Positions 14,862 to 23,673 of a stretch of 64,000 nt of DNA are shown in pieces. Positions within the stretch are counted from its first letter, which is position 1; each line of letters opens with the position of its first letter. The stretch spans positions 1 to 64,000 of the forward strand of contig CP080408.1 in the NCBI GenBank assembly GCA_019448215.1, written 5' to 3'. Position numbers and translations under genes: made by a program. The stretch comes from Thalassovita mediterranea. Lineage in GTDB: Bacteria; Pseudomonadota; Alphaproteobacteria; Caulobacterales; Hyphomonadaceae. The notes under the pieces are model-generated. The model was not told where the DNA came from. It did no database searches and saw only the letters and a list, made by a program, of their open reading frames with translations.

Positions 14862-16073
14862 ATGAGTGATTTTGAAGTGATCGAAACCGCACGCGGCGGA
14901 GCGATCAAGGCCTGGGTCAAGGGCGTGCCAGTCGAAGACAAGGCGCGCGAGCAGCTGGAGAATGTGGCAGGGCTTCCCTTTGTCCATTTCCACCTCGCCG
15001 TCATGCCAGACGTGCATTTCGGGCGCGGCGCCACTGTGGGATCTGTGATCCCGACCAAGGGCGCCATCATCCCGGCTGCGGTCGGGGTGGATATCGGATG
15101 CGGCATGATGGCGATCCGCACCAGCCTGCGCGCAGAGCATCTGCCTGACAGCCTCAAGGGCATCCGCCGGGCGATCGAACGCGCTGTGCCAGTAGGGAAC
15201 GGGCGCGGTGGCAGCCACAAATACGTGCCCGCCACCGTGGAATCGCGCCTCAAGGCGTCCAACCTCATGGACCGGTTCGACCGGATCCGTGAGCGCCACG
15301 CCAAGATCGCGTCGAAGACCTACACCACCCAGCTTGGTACGCTGGGCGGGGGTAATCACTTTATCGAGCTCTGCCTCGATGAAGCAGATACCGTGTGGGT
15401 AATGCTGCATTCCGGCTCACGCGGGACGGGTAACCGCATCGGGACCTACTTCATTGAAGAGGCCCGCCGCGCGCTCGAAACCCGTGTGCTCGGCTATCAT
15501 GTGCCGGACCGCGACCTTGCCTTCTTTGTGGAAGGTGAGCCGCTGTTCGACGACTATGTCGAGGCTGTGGGCTGGGCGCAGGATTATGCGCGCCTGAACC
15601 GTGAAGTGATGATGGCCCGCGTGCTTATGGCGCTGCGGGAAACCTTCGAGAGCTTCACGACCGACAAGCATGCGGTGAACTGCCACCACAATTATGTGGA
15701 GAAGGAACGCCACTTCGGCGCCGATGTCTGGGTGACCCGCAAGGGCGCCGTGCGGGCAGGCGCTGGAGAGCTTGGCATCATCCCGGGATCGATGGGGGCA
15801 AAGTCCTTCATCGTGCGCGGGAAAGGGAATGTGGACAGCTTCTGCTCCTGCTCTCACGGGGCTGGGCGGGCGATGTCGCGTACCGAAGCCAAGCGGCGTT
15901 TCACCGTGGATGACCACGTGGCCGCCACCGAAGGCGTCGAGTGCCGCAAGGATGCTGGCGTCGTGGACGAAACGCCGATGGCCTATAAGGACATCGACGC
16001 CGTAATGGCTGCGCAGTCCTCTCTGGTGGAGGTGGAACACACCCTGCGCCAGGTGGTCTGTGTGAAGGGGTAA
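14862..16073 (+). CDS. rtcB: RtcB 3'-phosphate RNA ligase
   Basis: This 403-residue RNA ligase joins 2',3'-cyclic phosphate or 3'-phosphate ends to 5'-OH ends using GTP and Mn2+, for example repairing cleaved tRNA or rRNA. Key residues are present: Asp77 and Cys80 (VGVDIGCG), His166 (GGGNHF), His183 (LHSGSRG), His275/His276 (NCHHNYV) and the guanylylated His332 (SCSHGAG). The start at 14862 fits the family N-terminus (E. coli RtcB aligns from its first residues). There is no archease, rtcA or rtcR gene next to it. Its leader and trailer are unusually structured. Confidence 0.95.
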   Translation: MSDFEVIETARGGAIKAWVKGVPVEDKAREQLENVAGLPFVHFHLAVMPDVHFGRGATVGSVIPTKGAIIPAAVGVDIGCGMMAIRTSLRAEHLPDSLKGIRRAIERAVPVGNGRGGSHKYVPATVESRLKASNLMDRFDRIRERHAKIASKTYTTQLGTLGGGNHFIELCLDEADTVWVMLHSGSRGTGNRIGTYFIEEARRALETRVLGYHVPDRDLAFFVEGEPLFDDYVEAVGWAQDYARLNREVMMARVLMALRETFESFTTDKHAVNCHHNYVEKERHFGADVWVTRKGAVRAGAGELGIIPGSMGAKSFIVRGKGNVDSFCSCSHGAGRAMSRTEAKRRFTVDDHVAATEGVECRKDAGVVDETPMAYKDIDAVMAAQSSLVEVEHTLRQVVCVKG

Positions 16074-16123
16074 GTGGTGAGCGCTGAACGTCTGCAGCCA
16101 TCCGGTAACACGCCGGACACCAC
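16074..16123 (+). ncRNA. Compact three-way-junction element after rtcB
   Basis: Immediately after the rtcB stop, GTGGTG (16074-16079) pairs with CACCAC (16118-16123). They enclose the hairpins GCTG/CAGC (16083-16086 with 16095-16098) and TCCGG/CCGGA (16101-16105 with 16113-16117). The loop TAACACG of the last hairpin recurs in the rtcB leader next to a CCGG stem. It could be a 3' UTR structure or part of a small RNA; expression is not shown. Confidence 0.4.
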
Positions 16124-16155
16124 CCCAACGCCGGGCCATGCCCCGCATCCATGAA

Positions 16156-16190
16156 GGCGGCGCTATCCATCTGGATGGCGCCGCCTTTTT
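16156..16190 (+). terminator. Intrinsic terminator of the rtcB transcript
   Basis: The stem GGCGGCGC/GCGCCGCC, with inner ATCCA/TGGAT, is followed by TTTTT. It lies 82 nt past the rtcB stop and closes the rtcB unit. Confidence 0.92.
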
Positions 16191-16250
16191 CGTGGCAACT
16201 TATGGCAAACTGGTTCAGACTGGCGGAACGATATAAACGGGGATCGGCTC

Positions 16251-16721
16251 ATGAACTGGACGCTGTTCGACTTTGTTTTAGCAGGCTTTCTTCTGGCCGC
16301 ACTGGCCCTCGCGGTCTTTCTTTTGCTTCGTCTAAAACGCAGCCGCGCCTACAGGGGCGGGCTTTTCCTGCTCATCGCCACGAGTGTGCTGCTCGTCCTC
16401 GTGAATGGCGCGGTCGGCATCATTGGCGGGTCGGAGAATGACGCGAACATGCTCTACGTCGCCGCTCTCGGTGCAGCCTGGCTGGGCGGCGCGGTCATGC
16501 GATTTCGCTCCAACTGGCTGTCACGCTTCCTGAGCGTCCTTGCGCTGTCCTATGTTTTCATCGCCGCTGCTGCCGTCATCCTTGGTTGGGGACAGGCCGG
16601 CGCCGCATGGCCATGGGACGTGCTGGTCGGAAGCGCCGTTTTCGCCATCCTCTGGCAGGTTAGCGCCTGGCTATTTGGCCTCGACGCCGACATTCGCACG
16701 CTGAAAAGCGCCAGCACCTGA
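16251..16721 (+). CDS. Integral membrane protein, unknown function
   Basis: This 156-residue protein has about four or five hydrophobic helices (6-27, 37-58, 67-84, 92-113, 120-142) and no recognised motif. GGATCGG precedes the ATG at 16251. It starts a new transcription unit after the rtcB terminator and is followed 88 bp later by the GST gene. Nothing in the context gives a role. Confidence 0.65.
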   Translation: MNWTLFDFVLAGFLLAALALAVFLLLRLKRSRAYRGGLFLLIATSVLLVLVNGAVGIIGGSENDANMLYVAALGAAWLGGAVMRFRSNWLSRFLSVLALSYVFIAAAAVILGWGQAGAAWPWDVLVGSAVFAILWQVSAWLFGLDADIRTLKSAST

Positions 16722-16809
16722 CGCGGCGCTGGAAATCCAGCCCCTGCCCCATAATTCCATGTCCGAAACCGCGCAAAAAAGTGCGCCATATCGATGACAG
16801 GAGCGACTT

Positions 16810-17784
16810 ATGGGCCTGCTGAATAACGGCATCTGGCAAGACAAATGGTACGACACTGATAGCACAGGCGGACGCTTTGAGCGCCATGAAAGCCAGTTTC
16901 GCAACTGGATCACGCCTGATGGCTCCGCAGGTCCAGATGGCAAGGCGGGCTTCAAGGCGGAAGCTGGCCGGTATCACCTCTATGTCGCCTATGCCTGTCC
17001 GTGGGCGCACCGCGCGCTGGTCTTCCGCAAGCTCAAGGGCCTGGAGGACATGATCGATGTCTCCTACACGCACTGGTTCATGGGCGAGAATGGCTGGACC
17101 TTCAAAGACGACCCGGACGGGATTGTCGGCGACAAGCTCTTCGGCTCGGACTTCATGTATGAGATCTACCTGAAGGCAGACCCGCACTATACCGGGCGCG
17201 TGACAGTCCCGACGCTCTGGGACAAGCAACAGAACACGATCGTCAGCAATGAGTCGGCCGACATCATCCGCATGTTCAATTCAGCCTTTGACGGCGTCGG
17301 CGCGGCGGATGGCGACTATTATCCGGACGACAAGAAGGCCGAAATCGACAACATCAATGAACGCGTCTACCACACTGTAAACAATGGTGTTTACAAGGCG
17401 GGGTTTGCGACCGCGCAAGACGCCTATGAAGAGGCGGTCTTTCCGCTGTTTGAGTCGCTGGACTGGCTGGACGAGAAGCTCGGCAAGTCACGCTTTCTGA
17501 CCGGCGACACCCCAACCGAAGCAGACTGGCGGCTCTGGACGACGCTCTACCGATTCGACCTCGTCTATCACGGGCACTTCAAGTGCAATATCAGGCGCCT
17601 CGTCGACTACCCCAATCTCTGGCCCTATGCGCGTGATCTCTATCAGTGGCCGGGTATCGCAGAGACGGTGAACCCGATGCACGCCCAGCGCCACTATTAT
17701 GAGAGCCACGACATGGTGAACCCGACCCGCGTCGTTCCGGCCGGCCCAGACATCGACTGGGAGAAACCGCACGGGCGCGGCTGA
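16810..17784 (+). CDS. Xi-class glutathione S-transferase (glutathionyl-hydroquinone reductase)
   Basis: This 324-residue protein fits the YqjG/ECM4/PcpF family, which removes glutathione from glutathionyl-hydroquinones. Diagnostic features are the length of about 320, the N-terminal extension, and the catalytic Cys63 in YACPWAHRAL. The C-terminal helical domain contains DWRLWTTLYRFDLVYHGHFKCN. A GGAG sequence lies before the ATG. It probably acts in the cytoplasm in quinone or aromatic detoxification. Confidence 0.92.
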   Translation: MGLLNNGIWQDKWYDTDSTGGRFERHESQFRNWITPDGSAGPDGKAGFKAEAGRYHLYVAYACPWAHRALVFRKLKGLEDMIDVSYTHWFMGENGWTFKDDPDGIVGDKLFGSDFMYEIYLKADPHYTGRVTVPTLWDKQQNTIVSNESADIIRMFNSAFDGVGAADGDYYPDDKKAEIDNINERVYHTVNNGVYKAGFATAQDAYEEAVFPLFESLDWLDEKLGKSRFLTGDTPTEADWRLWTTLYRFDLVYHGHFKCNIRRLVDYPNLWPYARDLYQWPGIAETVNPMHAQRHYYESHDMVNPTRVVPAGPDIDWEKPHGRG

Positions 17785-17857
17785 CCCCGCGTCGCGCTGG
17801 ACAGGTCGAAGGGCAGTCGCCACACTTCCGGACATACAAAAACTCCGGGAGGTTCTC

Positions 17858-18805
17858 ATGAAATCGATCTGTCTGGCACTCGGTGCCTTTGCCCTGTCCG
17901 CTGCGCCATCATTCGCGCAGGAAACTGAGTCCGATGCGGACTGGTATCCATCCGAGTACGGTGCAGACGACCGGCTTGGCGCTGTCGCCAATCTCAGCAA
18001 AGAGAAGACGGCGGCCGCCGCCAGGCTGATCCAGACCGGCAAGACGTATGCGCTGGGCCAGATCACCAGCCGCGAGACGCCCGCCTATGCGCCGCGCCGC
18101 TATGATGTCTATGTCATGCAGCCGTCTGATGGGTCCGGTACGCCGCTTGGTGAGAACAAGGCCGTCGGCAATGATGACCTCGTCCAGACCTTTGTCGGTA
18201 TCGGCAGCCAGATCGACGGCCTCGGCCATATGGGTATCGATCACCGCTACTATAATGGCGTGCACGTTTCAGAGTTCGTCACGCCAGCTGGCCTGACGCA
18301 GATGGGCACGCAGGACATCCCGCCCATCGCCACGCGCGGCATTCTTCTCGATATGACTGCCGTCTTCGGAGAAAGCCCTGTCCCCGATGGCACCGCGTTC
18401 AACCGCGCCGAAATCGAGCAGGCCGCTGAACGCGCAGGCGTGACCATCGAAAAAGGCGACGTCGTCCTGTTCCATACAGGTGCCCTCGAAGCCCATGGCG
18501 ATTCGACGGAGCTGATGGCAACCCATCCGGGTCTTGGCGTCGAAGGCGCGAATTATCTAGCCGATCTTGGCGTGGTCGCCATCGGCGCTGATTCCACGGC
18601 GCTTGAAGCGATTCCATTTGAGAATCCGGCCCGTCCGTTCGAAGTTCACCAGACGCTTCTGGCAAAGCGCGGCGTCTATATCCTGGAGAACATGGTCACA
18701 AGTGAACTGGCCGCAGATGGGGCGACCGAGTTCTTCTTCTCGCTTGGTATTCCGCGCCTCAACGGGACCGTCCAGGCCATGATCAACCCCGTCGCAATTC
18801 GCTAG
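17858..18805 (+). CDS. Exported cyclase-family (kynurenine formamidase-like) hydrolase
   Basis: This 315-residue protein has a signal peptide (residues 1-20, ending SFAQ). Its cyclase fold contains GSQIDGLGHMGIDHRYYNG where kynurenine formamidase has H-x-GTH-x-D-x-P-x-H; the usual metal-ligand histidine in GTH is Gln here. The export signal and this change suggest a substrate other than N-formylkynurenine. GGGAGG precedes the ATG. The next gene is an MFS transporter, 132 bp downstream on the same strand, but whether they work together is unknown. Confidence 0.8.
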   Translation: MKSICLALGAFALSAAPSFAQETESDADWYPSEYGADDRLGAVANLSKEKTAAAARLIQTGKTYALGQITSRETPAYAPRRYDVYVMQPSDGSGTPLGENKAVGNDDLVQTFVGIGSQIDGLGHMGIDHRYYNGVHVSEFVTPAGLTQMGTQDIPPIATRGILLDMTAVFGESPVPDGTAFNRAEIEQAAERAGVTIEKGDVVLFHTGALEAHGDSTELMATHPGLGVEGANYLADLGVVAIGADSTALEAIPFENPARPFEVHQTLLAKRGVYILENMVTSELAADGATEFFFSLGIPRLNGTVQAMINPVAIR

Positions 18806-18834
18806 GCTATGAGCCGTTGCAATGCCGTCTCATT

Positions 18835-18859
18835 CCGCCATGAGTTTAATTCATGGCGG
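18835..18859. repeat. Inverted repeat between the cyclase and MFS genes
   Basis: A perfect 9 bp inverted repeat CCGCCATGA/TCATGGCGG with a seven-base centre begins 30 bp past the cyclase stop. No T-run follows, so it could be either an operator for the downstream transporter or a 3' end hairpin. Confidence 0.5.
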
Positions 18860-18937
18860 GACCGGACTTGCATGCGCGGCTGAACTGCACGACAAGAACG
18901 GGCAATCGTCCGGGCAGAGACGGTAAGGGAGGCAGTC

Positions 18938-20452
18938 ATGAGTGATACAGCGGCAACAGCTGGTCAGGGGCACATCACCGGATTTGGCACCAAGGGATAC
19001 AGGTCATTCGTCCTGATTTCCCTCATGCTGGTCTACACGTTGAACTTTATCGACCGGACGCTGATCACAGTCGTCGCGCAGCCGATCATCAACGAATTCA
19101 ATCTCTCTGACACGCAGTGGGGGCTGCTGTCTGGTCCTCCATTCGCGCTCTTCTACGCGCTTATGGGTATCCCGATTGCCATGTGGGCTGACCGGGCAAA
19201 CCGAGTGATGATCATCTCGCTTTGTATTATCGTCTGGTCCGTCATGACGGCCCTTTGCGGGATTGCATCAGGCTTCATCTGGCTGCTTGTTTTCCGCGTC
19301 GGCGTTGCTGTTGGTGAGGCTGGATGTACCCCGCCCGCCAACTCGATCATCACAGATTATTACCCACCCAAAAGCCGCGCCGGTGCCCTGGGCATCTATT
19401 CCATGGGCGTCACCATCGGCGGCGTGCTGGCCCAGCTTTTCGGCGGCACGATTGCAGGCATCCAGGGTGAAGACTTTGGCGCCTGGCTCGGCTCTCTCGG
19501 TCTTGGTGGCCTTTTCTCCGGTATTGACTGGTCGACCGTCGGGGGATGGCGCATCGCCTTCGTCGTTGTCGGCCTTCCAGGCGTGCTGATCGCGATCCTG
19601 CTCTTCTTCACGATCAAGGAACCACCGCGCGGCTACTCCGACCCGCCAACCGAGGTCGATACGACGAAAAAGGTCGGCTTCTTCGACGCGTTCCGCGAGT
19701 TTTCGCCAAAGCCAACCTTCTGGTGGCTATCCATGGGCGCTGCGGTCGTTGCCTTTGTCGGCTATGGCCTGATCAGCTTCCAGGCGCCATTCTTCCAGCG
19801 TGTGCACGGCATCGGCGTTCGTGATGCTGCCGTGCTCTACGGTGCCCCTCTGGCCGCCGTTGCGGCAGGCGGGACGTTCCTCGGCGGCTTTATTTCCGAA
19901 AAGCTTGAAGGGCGTTTCCCGAGCGCGGCCGCCTGGGTCCCAGGGGTTGGCCTTCTGATCTCCGTGCCAGCCTATGTCGGCGCATTCTTCTCGCCGAGCA
20001 TTTCAACCGCTTTCATCCTCTGGATCATCGCGGCGATTGCACACTACGCCTATCTTGGCGCGCAATACACGGTCGGTACCGGCATTGTAAGCCCGAAGTC
20101 GCGCGCAACAACGATCTCCGTCCTGCTGCTCATTGTCAGCCTGATCGGCAACGGTATTGGCCCTCTTTTCGTGGGTGCCATGTCTGACTTCTTCATGTCG
20201 GGCCAGATCGCCGCGGCAGGCCTTGCTGACGCAGCCGCCGATTTCAATCCGCGTCTTTGCGGCACGGACCCTGCCTCGCTCGGAGAGAACGGTCCTGCCC
20301 TCTGTCAGGCCTATGCCGACGGTCTACGCTATTCGATGGCCGCGACCGCCTGCTTCATGGCGCTTGCTGCAGTCTGCTACTTCATGGCTGCACGCTACTT
20401 TGGCCGCGACCGCTATAATCCGGTCGCACCTGCTGCAGGCATGCATACCTGA
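18938..20452 (+). CDS. MFS transporter, first of a tandem pair
   Basis: This 504-residue major facilitator protein resembles the spinster-like branch: an N-terminal GTKGYRSFVLISLMLVYTLNFIDRTLI, the loop MWADRANRVM between helices 2 and 3, and EAGCTPPANSIITDYYPPKSRA. About 12 helices are expected. AAGGGAGG precedes the ATG. It is clearly a paralogue of the next gene, sharing GTKGYRSFVL, EAGCTPPA and PKSRA. The substrate is unknown; the family includes aromatic and sugar transporters. Confidence 0.88.
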   Translation: MSDTAATAGQGHITGFGTKGYRSFVLISLMLVYTLNFIDRTLITVVAQPIINEFNLSDTQWGLLSGPPFALFYALMGIPIAMWADRANRVMIISLCIIVWSVMTALCGIASGFIWLLVFRVGVAVGEAGCTPPANSIITDYYPPKSRAGALGIYSMGVTIGGVLAQLFGGTIAGIQGEDFGAWLGSLGLGGLFSGIDWSTVGGWRIAFVVVGLPGVLIAILLFFTIKEPPRGYSDPPTEVDTTKKVGFFDAFREFSPKPTFWWLSMGAAVVAFVGYGLISFQAPFFQRVHGIGVRDAAVLYGAPLAAVAAGGTFLGGFISEKLEGRFPSAAAWVPGVGLLISVPAYVGAFFSPSISTAFILWIIAAIAHYAYLGAQYTVGTGIVSPKSRATTISVLLLIVSLIGNGIGPLFVGAMSDFFMSGQIAAAGLADAAADFNPRLCGTDPASLGENGPALCQAYADGLRYSMAATACFMALAAVCYFMAARYFGRDRYNPVAPAAGMHT

Positions 20453-20467
20453 TCATCAGATGCCTTT

Positions 20468-20500
20468 GCGGGCCGCCGGACTTAAGCGCCGGCGGCCCGC
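20468..20500. repeat. Strong GC-rich hairpin between the two MFS genes
   Basis: A perfect 12 bp stem GCGGGCCGCCGG/CCGGCGGCCCGC with a nine-base loop begins 16 bp past the first MFS stop. It is not followed by T residues, so it may stabilise the 3' end or pause polymerase. Confidence 0.7.
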
Positions 20501-20644
20501 AAAATGCTTCACATGTGAAATTTATTCAGAAACTCGTCGGAATCTTCTGGAATCCGGACGCACGTTTTGCAATCCTGCTCGCGATTGATGCCGACCTGCC
20601 CGCCAGAAGATGCGGCGCAGAGATCAGCGATGAGGGAGAAGAGA

Positions 20645-22129
20645 ATGTCGACAGTCGACCAGACGGCCACCGCAGTAGGTGTGCCTAATTCCGGTTTTGG
20701 CACAAAGGGATACCGATCCTTTGTTCTGGGATCCCTGCTGCTTGTCTACGTTTTCAACTTTATCGACCGCTCGATCATCAACATCCTGACAGAGCCTATC
20801 AAGGCCTCCTTCGGCGTTGAGGACTGGCAGATGGGTCTGCTCGGCGGCCCTGCTTTCGCGATCCTCTACACCATGCTTGGTATTCCGATCGCCCGCTTTG
20901 CCGAGCGCTATCACCGGGTCTGGATCATCGCGATTGCTGTCTTCGTCTGGAGCCTGATGACCGCGCTCTGCGGCGTGGCAACATCCTTCCTGGTCCTCTT
21001 CCTGTTCCGCGTTGGCGTCAGTGTTGGTGAGGCAGGCTGTACCCCGCCCGCACAATCGCTCATCGCAGACTATTTCGTGCCCAAAAGCCGCGCGACCGCC
21101 GTGTCCATCTACGCGCTCGGCGTGCCGCTAGGCGGCATGTTCGCAGCTGTCTTTGCTGGCTTCATCGTCGGCAATCTCGATGGCCCATCGCTCGCCGCGC
21201 TGTTCCAAGCCTGGGGCTGGAACTGGATGCTTGGCCTCCTCGACTGGCAGTCTGTCGAAGGCTGGCGCGTCGCTTTCATACTTGTCGGTATTCCAGGCAT
21301 CATTCTCGCCTTCGTGGTCAAACTGACCATTCAGGAACCGCCGCGCGGCTATACAGACCCTGCTTCTGTCCAGAAGCTGGAAAAAGCCAGCATGAAGGAC
21401 GTCTTCAAGATCCTGTCAGGCAAGCCGACTTTCTGGCACATCGTGGCCGGTGCCACCGTGGCTTCCTTCGTTGGCTATGGCGTTGCGCAGTTCACAACGT
21501 CCTTCCTTGTCCGGACGCACGGCCTCAGCCTTGAAACGGCTGCAATCCTGTTCGGCGTGATCATTGGCCTGATGGCAGCGCTCGGCGTCTTCCTGTCGGG
21601 TTACCTTGCGGACCAGATGGCGACCCGTCACCCACGGGCGCTCTGCTGGATGCCTGCGCTTGGCATGGGCGCTTCGGTACCGCTCTATGCGCTCGGTTAT
21701 CTCGCGCCGACGGTCTGGCTCGCCCTGCCCCCGCTCATGGCCGCTGCCACACTCCACTATTTCTATCTCGGCCCGATGTACGCCATCGTTGGCGGCGTCG
21801 TGGATAGCCGTATGCGTGCAACCTCGGTTGCCGTTACGCTCTTCATCGTGAACCTGCTCGGCTATGGTCTTGGCCCACCAGTTGTTGGTGGCCTGTCCAC
21901 CTTCCTCAACTCGCTCTTCCTGTCGGGCAACGATCTCGGCATGACGCTCGAGACCTGTAAGGCCGTTGGCGAGCTTGCGGCAGACGCCGCAGCGACTTGC
22001 GCCAGCGCCAATAGCGAAGGTCTTCGCTGGGCCATTATCGCAGCTTGCTCGCTCTATGCGTGGGCAGCGGTTCACTATCTTCTGGCTGGCCGCACGCTGA
22101 TGCGTGACATGATGCCGAAGGAACTCTAA
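20645..22129 (+). CDS. MFS transporter, second of a tandem pair
   Basis: This 494-residue paralogue of the preceding transporter retains the same N-terminal signature and EAGCTPPAQSLIADYFVPKSRA. The start at 20645 (MSTVDQTATAVG) follows GAGGGAGAAGAG; a longer frame to 20567 is unsupported. The homoserine kinase gene begins nine bases after its stop, so the two are likely co-transcribed. The pair probably arose by local duplication; whether substrates differ is not visible. Confidence 0.88.
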   Translation: MSTVDQTATAVGVPNSGFGTKGYRSFVLGSLLLVYVFNFIDRSIINILTEPIKASFGVEDWQMGLLGGPAFAILYTMLGIPIARFAERYHRVWIIAIAVFVWSLMTALCGVATSFLVLFLFRVGVSVGEAGCTPPAQSLIADYFVPKSRATAVSIYALGVPLGGMFAAVFAGFIVGNLDGPSLAALFQAWGWNWMLGLLDWQSVEGWRVAFILVGIPGIILAFVVKLTIQEPPRGYTDPASVQKLEKASMKDVFKILSGKPTFWHIVAGATVASFVGYGVAQFTTSFLVRTHGLSLETAAILFGVIIGLMAALGVFLSGYLADQMATRHPRALCWMPALGMGASVPLYALGYLAPTVWLALPPLMAAATLHYFYLGPMYAIVGGVVDSRMRATSVAVTLFIVNLLGYGLGPPVVGGLSTFLNSLFLSGNDLGMTLETCKAVGELAADAAATCASANSEGLRWAIIAACSLYAWAAVHYLLAGRTLMRDMMPKEL

Positions 22130-22138
22130 CCGACCGAT

Positions 22139-23104
22139 ATGGCGGTATACACCCAGGTCTCCGACGATGCGCTTGAGGCTTTCCTGGACGGCTATGACAT
22201 TGGCCGCCCAAGAAGCTTCAAGGGTATCGCGGAAGGGGTGGAAAACTCGAACTACTATCTCGAGACAGATCAGGGCCGGTTCATTCTGACCCTGTTTGAG
22301 CGAAGGGCAGACCCCAAGGACCTTCCCTATTTCGTCGCCCTGAAGCAGCACCTCGCCGCGCGCGGCTTCCCATGCCCGGCGCCCGTGCCTGCCAGCGATG
22401 GCGAGCCGCTCCAAACGCTTGAAGGGCGCCCTGCCCTTATCGTTACCTTCCTTGATGGCCTGTCACCGAAACGTCCCAATGCCGCGCAATGCCGGTCCAT
22501 GGGCGAGGCGCTTGCGCGCATGCATGCTGCCCTCGCTGACTTCGATCAGGTGCGCGAGAACGCGCTCGGCCCTGCAAGCTGGCCGATTCTATGGGAAGGC
22601 CGCAGCGAGACCGCTGAAGAGCTACAGCCCGGTCTCGCAGCGCTCATTGAGGATGACCTGGCAGAAACCGCGAAGGCTCGGCCGCAAAGTCCGCACCTGC
22701 CGCGCGGGACGATCCATGCCGACCTTTTCCCGGACAATGCCTTCTTCCTGGAGGACAAATTCTCCGGCGCGATCGACTTCTATTTCGCGTGTACGGATGC
22801 CCTCGCCTACGATCTGGCCGTCTGCCTCAACTCTTGGGCGTTCGAGGATGGACGCGAGTATAACTACTCCAAGGGCGCAGCGATGATCGCAGGCTATGAG
22901 AGCGTCCGCCCGCTGGAAGAAGCCGAGCGCGCCGTCCTGCCGCTTCTGTGCCGGGGCGCAGCGCTGCGTTTCTTCATGACGCGCCTCGTCGACTGGACCG
23001 ATACGCCAGCCGACGCGCTGGTCCGCCCCAAAAACCCGCTGGAATATGCTGACCGGCTCGCCTTTCACCGTCAGGCAAAATCAGTCGCCGATTATGGCGG
23101 CTGA
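22139..23104 (+). CDS. thrB: Homoserine kinase, aminoglycoside-phosphotransferase type
   Basis: This 321-residue protein matches the alphaproteobacterial ThrB of the APH/choline kinase fold: GVENSNYYLETDQGRFILTLFE, the catalytic loop TIHADLFPDNAFF and the metal motif AIDFYFACTDALAYDLAVCLN. It phosphorylates homoserine in threonine synthesis. In many alphaproteobacteria the order is ispH-thrB-rnhA; here MFS genes take the upstream place and two membrane proteins lie between thrB and rnhA. Confidence 0.93.
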   Translation: MAVYTQVSDDALEAFLDGYDIGRPRSFKGIAEGVENSNYYLETDQGRFILTLFERRADPKDLPYFVALKQHLAARGFPCPAPVPASDGEPLQTLEGRPALIVTFLDGLSPKRPNAAQCRSMGEALARMHAALADFDQVRENALGPASWPILWEGRSETAEELQPGLAALIEDDLAETAKARPQSPHLPRGTIHADLFPDNAFFLEDKFSGAIDFYFACTDALAYDLAVCLNSWAFEDGREYNYSKGAAMIAGYESVRPLEEAERAVLPLLCRGAALRFFMTRLVDWTDTPADALVRPKNPLEYADRLAFHRQAKSVADYGG

Positions 23105-23136
23105 TTCTGAATTCGATGAACTTCGGGTCGTGAGGC

Positions 23137-23673
23137 ATGGCTGAAAAGTCTGGAAATTCACCGTTCGACAGAGTTCGCAGAGCGATCAGCGGGCGTCTCG
23201 TGGCCGCCGTCCTGATTTCACCCGTGCTTGGCGGCTTGGTCGCAGCGGAACTCGTCGGGATGATCTTCTTCCCTAAAGAGATTTTTTTCGTGCTACTGAG
23301 CGACTCAGTCACTTACCGGCCCGCTACGCCTTTCGAAATCTTCGAAACGCTTGGCTCTATAGCGGTTGTGGGTGTTACCCTCGGGGCGTTGGTGGGCATA
23401 CCAGCAATGTTACTTGTCGGCGTTCCTGTACATGTATGGCTGGTTTCGACGCGCCGAACAGCCTTGGCTTATTATGCGAGCTCCGGCGCCGCGGCTGGAA
23501 TTATCGCCGGCTTCGCCTTCGGCCATATCCAAGACCCAGAAATGTGGACCTGGGTTTTTTCGGAAATCTACTCTTTGCTCGTGGTGGTCGTTGTGCCCGG
23601 GGCGGTGGCAGGTGGTATAGCGGCCATTCTGTTCTGGCTGGTCTCTCGACCTGACAAAGCGCACGCAGAATGA
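23137..23673 (+). CDS. Four-helix membrane protein, first of a pair
   Basis: This 178-residue protein has hydrophobic segments at about 20-45, 72-100, 108-128 and 142-168; no family is recognised. Its stop overlaps the next start as ATGA. By eye the gene is a little richer in A/T than its neighbours. Like the next protein it has a Gly/Ala-rich fold with a central VPVHVW stretch, so the two may be paralogues. Both sit between thrB and rnhA, perhaps as a later insertion. Confidence 0.62.
   Translation: MAEKSGNSPFDRVRRAISGRLVAAVLISPVLGGLVAAELVGMIFFPKEIFFVLLSDSVTYRPATPFEIFETLGSIAVVGVTLGALVGIPAMLLVGVPVHVWLVSTRRTALAYYASSGAAAGIIAGFAFGHIQDPEMWTWVFSEIYSLLVVVVVPGAVAGGIAAILFWLVSRPDKAHAE

Noticed and set aside
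16151-16441. 96-codon frame starting after rtcB
   Set aside because: Its first codons are the rtcB terminator stem, and it overlaps the membrane protein gene in another frame.
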